Origin: Lophium mytilinum
Taxonomy: Eukaryota; Ascomycota; Dothideomycetes; Mytilinidiales; Mytilinidiaceae
Reading direction: 5' to 3'
Length of the DNA stretch: 64,000 bases
NCBI GenBank assembly: GCA_010093605.1
Contig: MU004188.1
Span: 1,002,341-1,066,340, forward strand
This document shows positions 1 through 12,345 of the stretch, one piece after another. A program made the translations under genes and the position numbers. Numbering within the stretch: the stretch's first letter is position 1; every line of letters starts with the position of its first letter. Under the pieces are notes generated by a model. That model was not told the origin of the DNA. It saw only the letters and a program-made list of their open reading frames with translations, and made no database searches.

Positions 1-458
1 GACACGTCTGCCTGCTCGGTCGGAGTTCTAAGGCGTGGTTGTGGATGAAGCTTCCCACGCTGTTCTCCTCCTCCTGGGCTAGCCACTGCGCTCGCCCACG
101 TCATCACACAAGCTAGAGCTCTCACAATTCACCTAATATCTCTCTTTCGTCGTCTAACTATCGTTCTTGGTGAGGCTGAGCCCGTCAGAGCGCCCTAAAG
201 CTGTAGAGCATCGAGCCTTCTTTGTTGAACATTCGTTCACCATAGTCGCCGCCACATCAGTCCCGACACCTATTCCTTCCCGAGCACATCTTCGCCCGTA
301 CATCCTTTCCAAATCACACGATCTATCATTTGGTCTGTTATCGACAACTCCTCTGCCGCCGCCATTCGGTGATTCCGTTCTTTCCTACTTACCACCTACA
401 TCCACTCGAAACCTCCCTACGAACCTTACTACGGTGCCTCATCCGTTGACCGCCAACA
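1..458. other. 5' flank of the first gene
   Basis: This pyrimidine-rich stretch contains no conserved coding segment. An open frame beginning near 167 has no family features and runs into the first gene out of its frame. It most likely holds the promoter and 5' leader of the gene starting at 459. Confidence 0.4.
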
Positions 459-2083
459 ATGGGGCCAAAATTCTTCCAAGATTGGGCGTTATGGGAGAAG
501 ATGACTTTTGTAAGATCCCAGGTCGCATACTGCTAGTTGAGGGACTGACACATACATGCGCGATAGGTCCTAGCTTGCGCCATCGTATGGCACCCATCCT
601 CCTCTCCACCTCAACTGCTGATCGTTTAGGGTGTAACTATCTTTGCTGGGTTTTGCAAATTGACATACGCCAATTGGCGGCTGCGCAAATACGATCAAGC
701 CGACACTGCTAAGGCTTTACAAACCCTGGAGCTATTGGAGGCACAAAATTCCGAGGAGGACCTGAAGACAGACGAAAAAGAGGATGTGCCATTTGGAATC
801 CGTGCGATTGAGAGCGGTATACAGATCGACGGCGTCTGGATATCGCGAGGTAACACGCCGATTGGGAGTGTCGCATCATCGTTCGACGAATCTAGAGCAA
901 CAAGCTCCAGATCCGAATCCGCACAATTGGAGGTTCCGCAGCAGGTCTATGGAAGCTCTAGTCGATCAAGTTCCAAGGCTCCGAGCTCTGCGTTCGAGCA
1001 AGCAGTGTCTGCTGAGCGCATCCCGTCCTCACGCAGCGCTTCATCGAGCTCGGCAAGCTCGACTTACAGTCTTCATCACGCAGATATACAACCGGAGATT
1101 CACGACGATATTCCTCTTCGGAACTCCTCCGCCTTGCTGGCCTTGGAAGGTCTCGATTCGCGCAAGACCCCTTGTAAGTCGATTCTGCCGTTGTAGACTG
1201 GGTAGGAGCCTTGCTAATTAGCGCTCTTTGAATAGCCCTCGTCGAGCCGAACTCAAGCAGCAGCAGTACATCATCAGCAACCTCTTCCCACGACAGCGAT
1301 GAGACTGACTACATGGCCATACCTCGACTTCAAATTAGGCGGCCTTATGAACCCGCCTATATCAAGCCGTCCATCTCGCCGGTTCTCGCTGTGGATTCGA
1401 AGTGGAACCTCGATCTGCTTCAGAGCCATCGTCTATCTCACGTCGCAGAGACAGGCCAGCTGACACCTCGAATTCGTCGACCCGTAGGATCCAGTGGCGA
1501 ATGGTCTAGTATAGTCGTTCCCACGAGAAATAATGAAGTTGCCCTGTCCGCCGTCGAGCAATTCACACCACACCAAAAGTCCTCTTCGCTACCGCTTCCT
1601 GCTGCTCTCGATATGTTTCCTATTCCACCTCAGCGCGCGTCTGTACCGCCGCTTACCAAGGAAGGCCAATCATTGTACCCGGCTAGCCAGATCATATCAC
1701 CACCAAACACCTACCGACCGCGTGGAGAGCAGAGCGACCCCGAGATTAATGGCCTCTCGTCCGGATTCCCTAGCGCTAGGCAAGCAAATGACTCCCAATA
1801 CGTACAACATACTTACCAGCCCTATGAGAGCCCTGTCAGGGTCGACGAAACCGAGCAGCAGCTGAATCCTGCGACCCAACAGAATCGGCGTGATGCACAG
1901 GTCTTGCGGAAGGTCAATTCTGGTTTCGAGATCCTCCGCCCTGGGACCTTTACCTTTGCCGACGAACCAACTCTTCATGACACCGGCTCTTCCTCCGGCG
2001 AGAAGCGACAGTCCCGACGTCTCCGGAAGAAGCGGCCTGGCTCCAGTGACTACGGAGCGTCGTCTTTCGCGGATAACGTTTAG
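459..2083 (+). CDS. Single-pass membrane protein with Ser-rich disordered tail, function unknown
   Basis: I do not recognise a function. The model has four coding exons, 459-509, 567-584, 630-1173 and 1236-2083, giving 486 residues with all phases consistent. The first exons join as MGPKFFQDWALWEKMTF, VLACAI and GVTIFAGFCKLTYANW. This makes one hydrophobic helix at about residues 16-35, followed by a basic YANWRLRKY stop-transfer edge. The rest is Ser/Pro-rich and low in complexity, with a dibasic, serine-rich C-terminus, so it is probably an intrinsically disordered cytosolic tail. The N-terminal helix with its aromatic leader resembles conserved hypothetical proteins of Pezizomycotina (inference from memory). 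The first two introns are only 57 and 45 bp. The start at 459 is chosen because it gives the membrane helix; the next open segment, from 660, has no ATG at its head. Confidence 0.7.
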
Positions 2084-2891
2084 GCACTTAGCCTAGCTAA
2101 GCGCAAAATTTGCTTTGTTCAGTTGCAATGGATGGAGAGACTATTTCGTTTGCTCTTGGATATCTGACGCGTCAAGCGAAGTTCATGGACTAGCAATAAA
2201 TGCGTTGTGGAGGCGCTATACGGGTATGTACATACAAGGTTGATGAAAGTGGTGGCATTGATATCTAGGATTTGCTGCGTCGGCCAGGCGAACCAGAGCT
2301 TTGCACCTTTCATGAGTGACTATCTGGCTTGGTTGGCTCTATCAAAATTGAGGAGTTCAGGGAAGGCAGTGGGAGGCGTAATATGCAAGAGATTTTCAGG
2401 ATCTGATGTTTGCTTCCGACCTGGATGGTCTTGGATTTCTTCTTTCACGAGCATGAGATTGATGGACCGTATACTGTAGATCAGAGTGCTAAAGTCTACA
2501 TACTGAGGAAGATTACCCTAATACATATAATCAAGTTATGAAAACCCTTAAAGTTCTGGCTAATCATTGCTTTTCATTGTGGTTACTTGGAGGCTGACAC
2601 CTCGTGGCAGCTCTTCTTAACGTGTGTTATGCTGCCAGATTCCCCTATAATTGCCGGCCTTAACCTCAAATTCGAGCCTTGTATGTTGCTACGGCGGTGA
2701 ATAGTTTTGATGCCGAACACCAGTCACATGACCTCGTGATGCCAAGGCAATCCAAGAACGCGTCGCGCTTTCTTTCCAACCCATGTTGACGACTAACCTT
2801 GCCACCTCCTCCAGCATCAACGACCAGACTCGCCATCCCACCATCGTTTCTTCTCCGAATACATCGTGTTGCTCGCCATCACTCTTCCAAC
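2084..2891. other. Intergenic: 3' flank and RAD51 promoter region
   Basis: About 800 bp between two plus-strand genes. Short open frames on both strands lack family features. I saw no repeat or RNA gene. The last 200 bp probably hold the RAD51 promoter and leader. Confidence 0.4.
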
Positions 2892-4129
2892 ATGAGTGCC
2901 GAAGAAGAACAACTTGAGGATGCCGGCGTCGGAGGACCTGGCGCCCCAACCCCACTGAGCGCGCTCGAAGTAACTATTTCACACTTCTTTCCTTGCGACA
3001 ACTAAATTAACCTCACTCACAGGGCGTCAATGGCTTGACTGCTCGGGATATCAAGCTGATCGTAGACGGCGGCTACCATACCGTGGAATCGGTGGCTTAC
3101 ACGTTCGTACACCCCTCCCTCGGCTTGCTCTCCAAGATTCTAATACGAGACCAGGCCACGTCGCGCATTGGAGCAGATCAAGGGTATATCTGAACAGAAG
3201 GCATCGAAAGTGCTAGCAGAAGGTATGTTCCATTACCCCTTCTACGATTGTCTTATCTAACTTTGCAGCGTCCAAACTGGTACCCATGGGCTTCACGACG
3301 GCCACGGAAATGCACCAACGGCGAAGCGAGCTGATATCAATCACCACAGGCTCGAAACAATTGGACACATTGCTTGCAGGAGGCGTTGAGACTGGTTCGA
3401 TAACAGAGATCTTTGGCGAGTTCAGAACCGGCAAGAGTCAGATTTGTCATACGCTCGCGGTGACCTGCCAGCTTCCGTTCGATATGGGCGGAGGAGAAGG
3501 AAAGTGCCTCTACATTGACACCGAGGGCACATTCAGGTAAGCCAGATGAAGTTTCCGTAGTATGCTGGTTACTAATTCGATCCAGACCAGTTCGATGCCT
3601 GGCTGTGGCAAACCGCTATGGCTTATCTGGTGAAGAAGTGCTCGACAACGTTGCATACGCTCGTGCCTACAACTCCGACCATCAATTGTCGCTCCTCAAC
3701 CAAGCGGCCCAGATGATGACGGAGACACGGTTCTCCCTGCTTATCGTTGACTCTGCTACCTCGCTCTATCGTACCGACTTCTCAGGCCGTGGAGAACTCT
3801 CAAACCGCCAGACACATCTAGCGAAGTTCATGCGCACCCTCCAGAGACTTGCAGATGAATTCGGCATCGCCGTTGTCATCACCAACCAGGTCGTGGCCCA
3901 GGTAGACGGTGGACCAAGTGCCATGTTCAATCCTGACCCAAAGAAGCCCATTGGAGGCAACATCATCGCCCACGCCAGCACCACGCGGCTCAGCTTGAAG
4001 AAGGGACGAGGAGAGACGAGGATATGCAAAATCTATGACAGTCCCTGTCTCCCGGAGAGCGACTGCATGTTCGCAATCAATGAAGACGGGATCGGCGACC
4101 CCAGCCCCAAGGACCTAGACAAGGACTGA
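2892..4129 (+). CDS. rad51: DNA repair recombinase Rad51
   Basis: This is the eukaryotic RecA-type recombinase that coats single-stranded DNA and drives strand exchange in homologous recombination. Exons are 2892-2969, 3023-3102, 3155-3222, 3269-3536 and 3586-4129, giving 345 residues, close to the usual fungal length. An N-terminal helix-hairpin-helix region (about residues 27-75) precedes the conserved [16 protein letters not shown] segment. Walker [10 protein letters not shown] lies at residues 125-133 and Walker B LLIVD at 216-220. The L2/DNA-binding part [12 protein letters not shown] and the ending [11 protein letters not shown] are present. Every exon joins in phase, and nothing appears broken. 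The start is the first ATG in the frame, followed by the acidic [10 protein letters not shown] leader typical of Rad51. It stands alone rather than in a repair cluster. Confidence 0.97.
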
Positions 4130-4639
4130 AGTAAGGGTGAAGAGGCACATACGAGGAATGAGGCATGTGATGCTATGAGCGTAAAGTTTATATGTGTATT
4201 ATTCTGCATGGGATGGCGTGTGATTGGCACGGGGCCGGCGTTATGTACTGAAGTTCTCTTCCTGCTGTTAAGCGAAGGAGTAGATGAATTGAGTTTACGA
4301 AGATGTCAAAGCTATCGAATGTGTGGAGAGGCATGACCTCGACAAGCGACGAATGTGAGCATGTGTGCTTACGGACCCAGCTGCAACGCTTGTATAGGAA
4401 ACTTTGGAGATGACTGATGAGTGCTAGTAGATTTTGGTTGCATATTGAATGAATAAATAAATGCAATCGATCCCTGTGGTGAGATGGTGAAGCGGCCCTA
4501 GATCTACGGCGCCACATCCCTGCTCGCCTCGTCCAAAGTTTTGGTGTTTGCAGCGCGACCCTTGGACCTTGACCACCACTTCTTGCGCGCGACTCTTCAC
4601 ATCGTCGCATTACCTTAGACCCTCATTTATGGACCGGCC
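4130..4639. other. Intergenic between RAD51 and NUP120
   Basis: About 510 bp holding the RAD51 3' end and the NUP120 promoter. Open frames on the minus strand here show no conservation I recognise. No repeats seen. Confidence 0.4.
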
Positions 4640-7600
4640 ATGGCCAACACCGAAGTCACTTACCTCTACAAGGAGGCGCGACTGAACCTCGAGCCCGCAT
4701 TCCCAGGATCCACCATCCACCTCACCCTCCCCAGCTTGGCCGCACCTACCTTCGGAACGCGCCCACAACTAAAGCGAACCATCGTCCACGAGAATTACAC
4801 CGATCAAGACGAGGATGCCTTTGCGCGGAAGCACCTGGCCAGCGAAGCTTCGATATACTTCCGGCGAAGGCAGAGATACCCGCGAAGCTTCCTATGGAGG
4901 ATACTCGACGATCGCAAGGTGCTAGAGATACAATCGATAGACTTCGATCAGGATATAGACAATCAGACAGAGGCGTATCTGACGCTTCGCCTTCAATTCC
5001 CTTCGCCAATCCGGCCCTTCGGAGTAGCGTTTAACGAACCAGACGATCAAGATGCATTGACGGCCTTTGTTGTGACGGCGTCCAAGGAGCTGTACACTCT
5101 CAATTTACACCGCGATTTCTTCATGCGGGAGGCTGCTACGGATATGGATATCGGAGCTTGGTGCAAGATCTATGCGCCTACGGCATTCCGTATTAGAGAC
5201 CCATACCGGATTGTTACTGTGACCGATCGAGACCTGTTCGTCTCTATGCAAGATGGAGGAATACAGCGCCTGACGAGAGGGCCGGGACATGACGGTAGGG
5301 CTCCTAGAAGCCACTAGCGTTGACATGGAGCTAACGTTTGAATAGGTTCAATATGGAGAGAAATTGGGTTCAATAAAGACACTTGGTCATTGAAGAGTCT
5401 CCTCACCTGGAAGGGCAGCAATGCCGTCAGATTCAACAACACCGACTTGGATGGCTCTGCAGCAGCTGCGATCGCCTTGTCACCTGAAAGCGACTATATC
5501 TTCACAGTCTGTTTAGACCATGTCCTACGAGTTTGGAATACAAACACGGGGAAGCCTACGTTGCAAGAGGATCTACTCAGAGACAGCGATGCGATTTCGG
5601 ACAAGTCATCCCAATACTTCATTGGACCATCGCAACCAATGCTCATGCAGATGCTAAATTTTCAGGGGCACGGCATGGACGGCGTGGTTTACCATGTAGT
5701 AACGTATTCTCCGAAGAAACATCAGTTCAAGTTCTGGGGAGTTCGAGATCCGGAGGACTCTGTGAATGGCATCAAGGACATTCAGAGCGAGTTCGCCTTC
5801 ATCCCACCCGTCGACGAGTTGATGAACACCACAGTTTGGAACCTTGAAGAGTTCTATGTTAAGGCACAACCAGGATGGAGAGGAGCCGAGCTTTGGATAC
5901 GGGCTAGGTCAGGCCCTAGCAGCAAGATCTACTCTCTCAAGTTCAGTCTGGACGACAGCGATGAGAAGTTGGCCTATGCCTGGAAGCATTACTGGGTTTC
6001 TGTAGACTCTGGGCCGTTGACCGTTGAGGGACTGAAATCGAACCCGAAGAACCCAGGCGAGCTAGAATCTTTGATCCCGCTTATTCACAACCCGAGCGTA
6101 ACGGAGCAATGGCTTGACTTTTTGCTGTTTCCCGGAAGATTCACCACTGCAAGCTTGGAAACGGCGCTTCTCGTGTACAAGAAAGGCCTCGAGCAGAGAC
6201 AGACATCCAGCAACTTGAGCAAGGGTCCTTTCAAGGATAGGCTATGCGCAACGGTCGCTTCTTACGTCGCTCAGAGCAGGCAAACCGCCACGAACGTCGA
6301 TTACGAGGAGCACGAGACTGGCCTAATGGCCCAATGGCAGATGTATTATGGTCTTGTCCGGGACCTTCACAAGCGCAGAGGCGAAGTGCTATCTTTGGTC
6401 TTCGATTACGGAGATGACATGCCATGGCTACTGCTATCAGACTACGCTTCAGCAATTCGAAAAGGATGTGAAGTAGATATACTGCGCTCCAACCAACACA
6501 TTCTCGGCACAACAGAACACTTGCCTCGGCCACTGCGATCGGCGCTCCAGGATGAGGAATCGCAAGACGTTGCCAGACTGCTGGCCGCTGCTAGCCAATT
6601 CCGGAAGGGCTTTGGAGCCTCATTCAAACAACAATTTCAAGCCATTATCACGAATGAAATGTTGCAGAGCTCATTAATGGCCATACCTGCCCGAATCGAG
6701 GCTATTGACCAGACGTGCAAGCTCTGTGAGCAAGTCTCCGATGAAGACTGGACGAAACTCAGCGAGGCCCTCGGGACACTAGATTTTGTAGACCTAGACA
6801 ATGGTCTTATTATCAAAGCACTTGAAACACTCACTCAAGCGGAGGCCGGTCGAGGGGTACCAAAGAAGCAGATAACTCAGTATGGACTGAGAGCGATCTC
6901 TCGCATAGCGCAAGAGACCCTCGAAATCACAGTCGATGTGCTCTTGGACCTTATGGTGCTAATCATTTTCATACACATCGATATTGAGCCCGCAGAACGT
7001 TCAGACGAGTTCAACGCGCCAGAACTTTTCACAGCGATAATGGACCAATTGAAAGATAACTCAGTGCTGATATGGATGGGAAGCACGCTTTGGTCGCATC
7101 CAGTACCGACAGGCCAAAGCTCTACCAAGATTATGAGCTTGCTGGCTGAAGATTCTAGGTCCTCTGGCGGATTGCCCTCGATCTCTCAGACTGTCCTTGA
7201 AGGAGTTGCCGGTAGCCGCACGTTCAGTTTTCCCATTCCAAAGTTGCCTCTGTCCGAGGTCCTTACTTACTGGGCTCGTATGTGGACATCCGAACCACTA
7301 CGTAATCAGGAGTACGACCATCTCGTCAATGACGTCTTAAACATATTGATACAGGAGAAGGAGATCGGGCTAGCTTCGGATTTCTTAAGATTTGTACCAC
7401 AGAACAACTGGTCGACCTATCTAAATGCGCGACTGTGTCTTTTGAAAGGAGAATACACCTTGGCAGCCATATACTTTAAGAAAGCGTCGTTCACCCTTGG
7501 TAAGTTTACTCATGAGCAAGGGAAACTTCGGTCAGGCTAACAATTCTGCAGCTATCGGAATTTTCAGTATCGATGATAGTGATGACGGCAACTTCATCAG

Positions 7601-8441
7601 AATTGATGAACGAGAACTCTTCTCTGATGGCTTACCGAACTACTACCTGCATTGTCTTAGTTTGTTTGAGAAGGCTAAGGCACACGCGTTCGTTGCGGAG
7701 TTTGCGAAACTGGGATTGCAGTCGCTGGTTGGAGACGAGCCTGACGCTATAAAGACAGAATTGCACTCGCGACTGTTCAACGCCTCCATACAGACTTCGC
7801 GATTCGAGGAGGCCTATACCGCGTTGTCTCGTCACACGGACATAGCCATGTAAGTGTTTGAATTGTATGCTGCTGCAACATCTACTAATCGCTTTTACAG
7901 GCGAAAAGCAGGTCTTCACAAGCTGATCACTTCAATGGTCACCCGGTCTCAAGGCCCTGCACTCCTCAAATTCCCCTTTGCGAGCCTCTACAACGACGTC
8001 GACAGCATTCTTGAATCGCTTTGCCAAAACACACTCAACATCTCCACAGGTCCGCCGTATCACAAGATCCTCTACTCCTTCCGCATCTCCCGCAATGATT
8101 TCCGCGGCGCGGCTTCCATTCTCTACCAACGACTGCAACGGCTACAAACGACCTCATCGAAATACCACGATCCCGAGGACGGCTCGCTAACGCAAGCGTA
8201 CTTGATGCTCATCAACACTCTAACGTCAGTCTCTCCTGACCAAGCATGGATTTTAGCGGAGCCGCGCGTGGATGAGAGTGCTGCGTCCTGGGGTATTGGG
8301 AGGTCTAAAAGTGTACTGCAGCGAAGGGTCATCACTCTGCCTGATCTGAGGAAAGAATATCAGGCCGAGCTGGACCGGGCGGCGGCGATGGAAAATGGGC
8401 AGTTTGCGTTTGCTGGCGGGGACGAAATGGATGTTTTGTGA
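4640..8441 (+). CDS. NUP120: Nucleoporin Nup120/Nup160
   Basis: This is a scaffold nucleoporin of the Y-shaped (Nup84/Nup107-160) complex of the nuclear pore. Exons are 4640-5294, 5346-7499, 7552-7849 and 7901-8441, giving 1215 residues; all joins are in phase. The N-terminal half carries the beta-propeller features of the Nup160 family: repeated strands, the segment PFGVAFNEPDD, and a WD-like strand CLDHVLRVWNTNTGKPT at roughly residue 270. The rest is alpha-helical with no catalytic motif, as expected for the solenoid part. The C-terminus YQAELDRAAAMENG matches the family style. Three introns of about 50 bp are typical for the window. An upstream out-of-frame ATG at 4629 could act as a short leader start. 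Confidence 0.9.
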
Positions 8442-8825
8442 GATAAAAGCAAGGGCCGTTTGGATTCTTAGCGCGGCGTTTGAGTGGTGTAAGAATACAT
8501 TTGGGCGGGAGGAAAGGCGGGCATTGGAATAATATTCAGTGAACTATTGAGTCTGAAAGGCATCTATCATTTGCTTGTCACGTGCATACGATTTTCTGCC
8601 ACGAACGCGAAAGTGGTGCGTAACAAAAGCCGCACGCCCTAGAGTCGGTGGGGCGGATATAGAGAGCTTTAGATCAGGTCCAACAACGCGCATAGCAACC
8701 GCAACCAACAAAGACTTCACCACCACGCCCCAACTTCTTCAACGTCACTGCTGGATCTTTGACTCCACAACCCTACATGCGCACTCGAGTATAGACCTGT
8801 TCCCTTTGAAGCCATTGCAGGCACC
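8442..8825. other. Intergenic between NUP120 and the E2 gene
   Basis: This 384 bp stretch is the likely promoter and leader of the downstream E2. No conserved coding segment is visible on either strand. Confidence 0.35.
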
Positions 8826-10209
8826 ATGGTTAGTCCACCCCAATACCATCTTGCCCGCACCCAGACGGACCTCACCCGGCGCGTCAAACACCAGCAAACT
8901 CCATACTGACTGAACCCTCCACCAACAGAACTCCAAATCCCTCCGCCGCCTTGCCACCGACCACGCTTCCCTCCATACAGCCGGCCTACCCCCAAACTAC
9001 CTCTTCCCGCCCTCCTCAAACTCCTCCCACGACCCCACCGCCGACCTCACCCACCTCGACGTCCTCCTCGCCGGGCCCCCAGGAACCCCCTTCGCCAGCG
9101 GTCTCTTCGCCCTCCACTTGTCTATCCCGCCCACCTACCCCGTCCACCCGCCGACCGCGACGTTCCGCACGCGCATCTTCCACCCCAATGTCGACGAAGC
9201 CACCGGCGCGGTGTGCGTGGAGACGCTGAAGCGGGATTGGAGCGAGAAATTGAAGCTGCGGGATGTGCTCGTTACGATTAGCTGCTTATTAATCCAGCCG
9301 AACCCGGAGAGCGCGCTGAATGCCGAGGCGGGGCGGCTGTGTGCGGAGGACTGGGGAAGCTTTGAGCGGCGGGTGAAGGTGTGGGTGGGGATTCACGCGG
9401 GCGTGCCGAAGGGCCTGGTGGCGGCGGTTGATGAGGCGAGGGAGCGGGGGGAGGAGAAGAAGAAGGCGTTGCTGAAGGAGGGGGACTTGACTGCGATGAA
9501 GGATGGGGAGGTTAATGGGATGGGCAAGGGGAAGGGGACGGAGAGGGTGAAGGAGGCGGTTGTGGAGACGCCGCTGGTGAAGAAGAAGAGGGTGGTGAGG
9601 GTTTTTGGGGCTGAGGAGGAGGAAAATCGCGCGCGGAGGGAGGCTACGGTTGAGCTTGAGCAGGAGTCTGATTCGGGAAGCGACTGGATTCCCGGGCCTG
9701 TGAAGGTGGCTGAGCCGTTTGGTTCTGGACGGGATAATATCCTTGGGCTCCGGATGGGCGATGCTATGGAAGTTGATGAACCTGGGCCATCTGCGAATGA
9801 GATTGAACGGATCAAGGATGTCTTTCGCCCTCCACTCTTCAAAGTCGGGGGCTCGAGTCACTCGGAGTTCCCGACGACACCAGCGCCGAAGCCGGCGCAG
9901 CAGCCGATCAAGACACCGCTCAAGTTCGCCCACCCTAATCTCTTCGCGCCTTTCCAGTCATCAGCACACCCGCGTCCTAGCTCCCTTGTGGCTGAATTCT
10001 CGCTTTCATGGGCGGACTCGGAGGTCCTCCACAACGCCGGCTCCATCCAAGATGCTCCTCCGAAGACCGAAGTGCTCAAACGATTGCGAGAGCCCGAAGA
10101 ACTCCAGAGAGCGTCGTGGGAGCGGAAGAGATTCAAGGCCGCGGGCGGGAACCTAACAGCCTACAATCGCGGGATCTGGGGAGCCAGGGTGGGATTGAAC
10201 AGACTGTAA
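8826..10209 (+). CDS. Ubiquitin-conjugating enzyme E2, UBE2S-like, with long tail
   Basis: This is an E2 that takes ubiquitin from E1 onto a cysteine and passes it on. The model has a first coding exon of only the ATG (8826-8828), a 100 bp intron, and a second exon 8929-10209, giving 427 residues. The UBC fold spans about residues 1-155, with the HPN motif at 86-88 and the active cysteine at C97 in VCVETLKRDW. The stretch LLIQPNPESALNAEAGR is characteristic of UBE2S/E2-EPF rather than of other E2 classes; human UBE2S has its active cysteine near residue 95. UBE2S extends K11-linked chains for the anaphase-promoting complex. Here a 270-residue charged tail follows and ends in GLNRL, reminiscent of the LRRL ending that UBE2S uses to dock on APC/C. 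The tail is much longer than the roughly 70 residues of the human protein. The E2 call is certain, the UBE2S class strong, the docking role inferred. Confidence 0.85.
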
Positions 10210-10969
10210 GAGCCATTACTCTTCACGGCATAGCAATGGTATTTCGGAGGCCTTGGGATGTGGATGCATAGCGTGGATGGAATTGCCTCCTTTGGCGTTT
10301 GGTATTGGCCAGTGGGTTTTGCTTTTCAGATATCATTCGAGGGGAGTATGGTGGAAGGGCCTTCGTTGGATGAGACCTTATTTTCCTATGCCTTGGGGTT
10401 GGCGTTGCGTAGCCGCGGTATACCCCTATTACTTCATTACTCCTCCTAGTTACAATTCGAGTATTCTTTCACTAGGTTGCTGTTTGCTGGGTGTTGGTTT
10501 GACACGTAAAGGTAAGTCTGTAGCTTTTTAGAAGTTTTCCTGACATAGTAGATTTCGTGTGGCTACTTGATACAGTAATGGGTCATTATTGTGCGTACAT
10601 CTGGGCGTCACTGTTTGGAGTTTCCCGAGGGCCTTTGAAAGATGGCGGCATCCACCAGTCTCAGAAGGCACTTCAGTATACTTGCTTCAGCTTACGTTTT
10701 GCGTAGGAGACGTTCCCAAGCAGCGGCGATAGAGTGTAAGCACACTTTTGTCTGGGTAATGTATGGATAGCGTTATTTCACAGGTAGCAGTGGTCAAGTA
10801 TCGGGAGTATGTGAATTCATTGGGCATCTATGTATCCAAGTACCAGCAGTAGGTCAGTTCGCTATCGGCAGTACGATGGCCAGCTCAATGAGAAGAGTGT
10901 CCTCCCAATGAGTTATTTATCGTCTTATGCCCCGATTAAAGGCTGACGAAATTCAAGTTCCGGCTTAGG
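10210..10969. other. Convergent intergenic region
   Basis: 760 bp between the 3' ends of the E2 gene (plus) and a minus-strand gene. The small open frames here show no family features. Probably the two 3' untranslated regions. Confidence 0.35.
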
Positions 10970-12292
10970 CTACTCAGGAGAGGTCCCTACCTCGGCCTCG
11001 GGATCCCCCTCGTCTTCAAGGTCTTCAGTAGTTCCGTCATCCGGGCTGCCAGGCTTGAGATCAGGCTGAATCTTCCACGTATCGTACTCCATTTCATGAC
11101 GAGCCTTCCGAGAGTCGTAGGCCGAGCTGAATGCTGACCAGCGTATCAAGACCTTGCAGCTCGGAGGAAACCGAGCTCGAAGGAAGCTCCGTACCTCTTT
11201 CACAATCTTGATTGCGCGCAGTCCGCTCAGAGCGAACTTCATGAACCGCAGATCGCGTCCCTGGTACTTTGGGGGCAGCACGTCGAAGATGTTCCTGGCC
11301 GTCATTTCGGCTTCAAGGGTGATGGTTACTTGCTTGAGAGACGGCAAGTCCTTCAGACGTAGCAATTTGCACATGCTAGGGGTGCTCAACGGCTGTCCGT
11401 GTAAGAGAAAGTTCTTCAAGCTGTCTTGCTCTCCAACAAACATGTCTGTGAAGCTTAGCCACATGGTTACAGCCTCCAGCTTCTTGCATTCCTGCAGCAG
11501 CTGCATCGTGCGGGTAAAGCGCTCTCCAAAATACTGTTGGCGCTCCGCCCAAGTAAGAGTCTTGCCGTGTTCCTCGAGAGGGACTGCGGGCTTCCTGCCA
11601 TGAAGAATGAGCTTCTTCAACACCATCCGAGCGTCTGGGCCGATGGTATCGAGGAAGCGGTTCCAATTGAGCGTTGAGTGAACGCCGTCCGATTCATGGA
11701 GCCAGAAGGTGTTGCTGGCATAGAAGAAGGAGCGGGCTTCGTGGCAGAGGTCATGGTTGCGAACCTGCATGAGCAGACGCAGATTCTGCGTGCATTCCGA
11801 GGGATCTGAGACGCCTGTCCAGTCCTGTACATTACTCAAGACCTCGCTCCAGTCTTCCAGATCGTCGTCGCCGGGAGGATCGTTGCGTTGCTCCCAATTA
11901 TGCCAGTCGTCCAGGTCTTGAAGAGCACGAGGCGGGAAGACATCACGAGCTGGTTCCTCATACCCAGGTGGCGGTCCCTCTGGTAGGTCTAATTCGTCCG
12001 CCAGGAGGCCGCCGCCATCCTCGTCATCCCAGGATATCTCGAGGTCATTGCGGGCCCTGAGAAGCTCACCATATATCAAGTTCCGCATCTCGCCAGATAG
12101 ATCCTTCATGAAGGAGAAATCTGAAGGACCACGGGCAACCTCCATGCCAGCGTCTTGAGCGGCCATGACCGGGCCGTTCGGTTCTGCAAGCTTTAGCTTC
12201 TTGGCGTCGCGTGTAGAGTCTGCTTCTGAGTCTCCGGGACGCTTGGTTTCGGAAGGGAGTGGTGAGTGAGGGGTTGAGGAGGACAAGGACAT
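10970..12292 (-). CDS. F-box/2EXR-like hypothetical protein
   Basis: Single-exon gene of 440 residues. The first 50 residues are charged and disordered and include a KKLKL patch that could be a nuclear signal. The segment FSFMKDLSGEMRNLIYGELL (about residues 59-78) matches the LPxEIRNxIYxxLL opening helix seen in many ascomycete F-box-like and 2EXR-type orphans (established family pattern). The middle has the usual FFYASNTFWLH, C-x-EAR and LKKLILHG segments of that group, and the C-terminus is acidic. No substrate can be inferred. A TATA-like element lies 46 bp upstream of the start. This type of gene is often expanded in ascomycete genomes. Confidence 0.75.
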   Translation of the reverse strand: MSLSSSTPHSPLPSETKRPGDSEADSTRDAKKLKLAEPNGPVMAAQDAGMEVARGPSDFSFMKDLSGEMRNLIYGELLRARNDLEISWDDEDGGGLLADELDLPEGPPPGYEEPARDVFPPRALQDLDDWHNWEQRNDPPGDDDLEDWSEVLSNVQDWTGVSDPSECTQNLRLLMQVRNHDLCHEARSFFYASNTFWLHESDGVHSTLNWNRFLDTIGPDARMVLKKLILHGRKPAVPLEEHGKTLTWAERQQYFGERFTRTMQLLQECKKLEAVTMWLSFTDMFVGEQDSLKNFLLHGQPLSTPSMCKLLRLKDLPSLKQVTITLEAEMTARNIFDVLPPKYQGRDLRFMKFALSGLRAIKIVKEVRSFLRARFPPSCKVLIRWSAFSSAYDSRKARHEMEYDTWKIQPDLKPGSPDDGTTEDLEDEGDPEAEVGTSPE

Positions 12293-12337
12293 GAGTGTTG
12301 GTTGTAAGATGATTTAGAAGCGTGCCTCTTGGGGGGT

Positions 12338-12345
12338 TTATATAG
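12338..12345 (-). promoter_or_regulatory. TATA-like element of the 2EXR-like gene
   Basis: The sequence TATATAAA on the minus strand lies about 46 bp before the start codon at 12292. It is suitably placed to be the core promoter, though the leader would then be very short. Confidence 0.4.
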
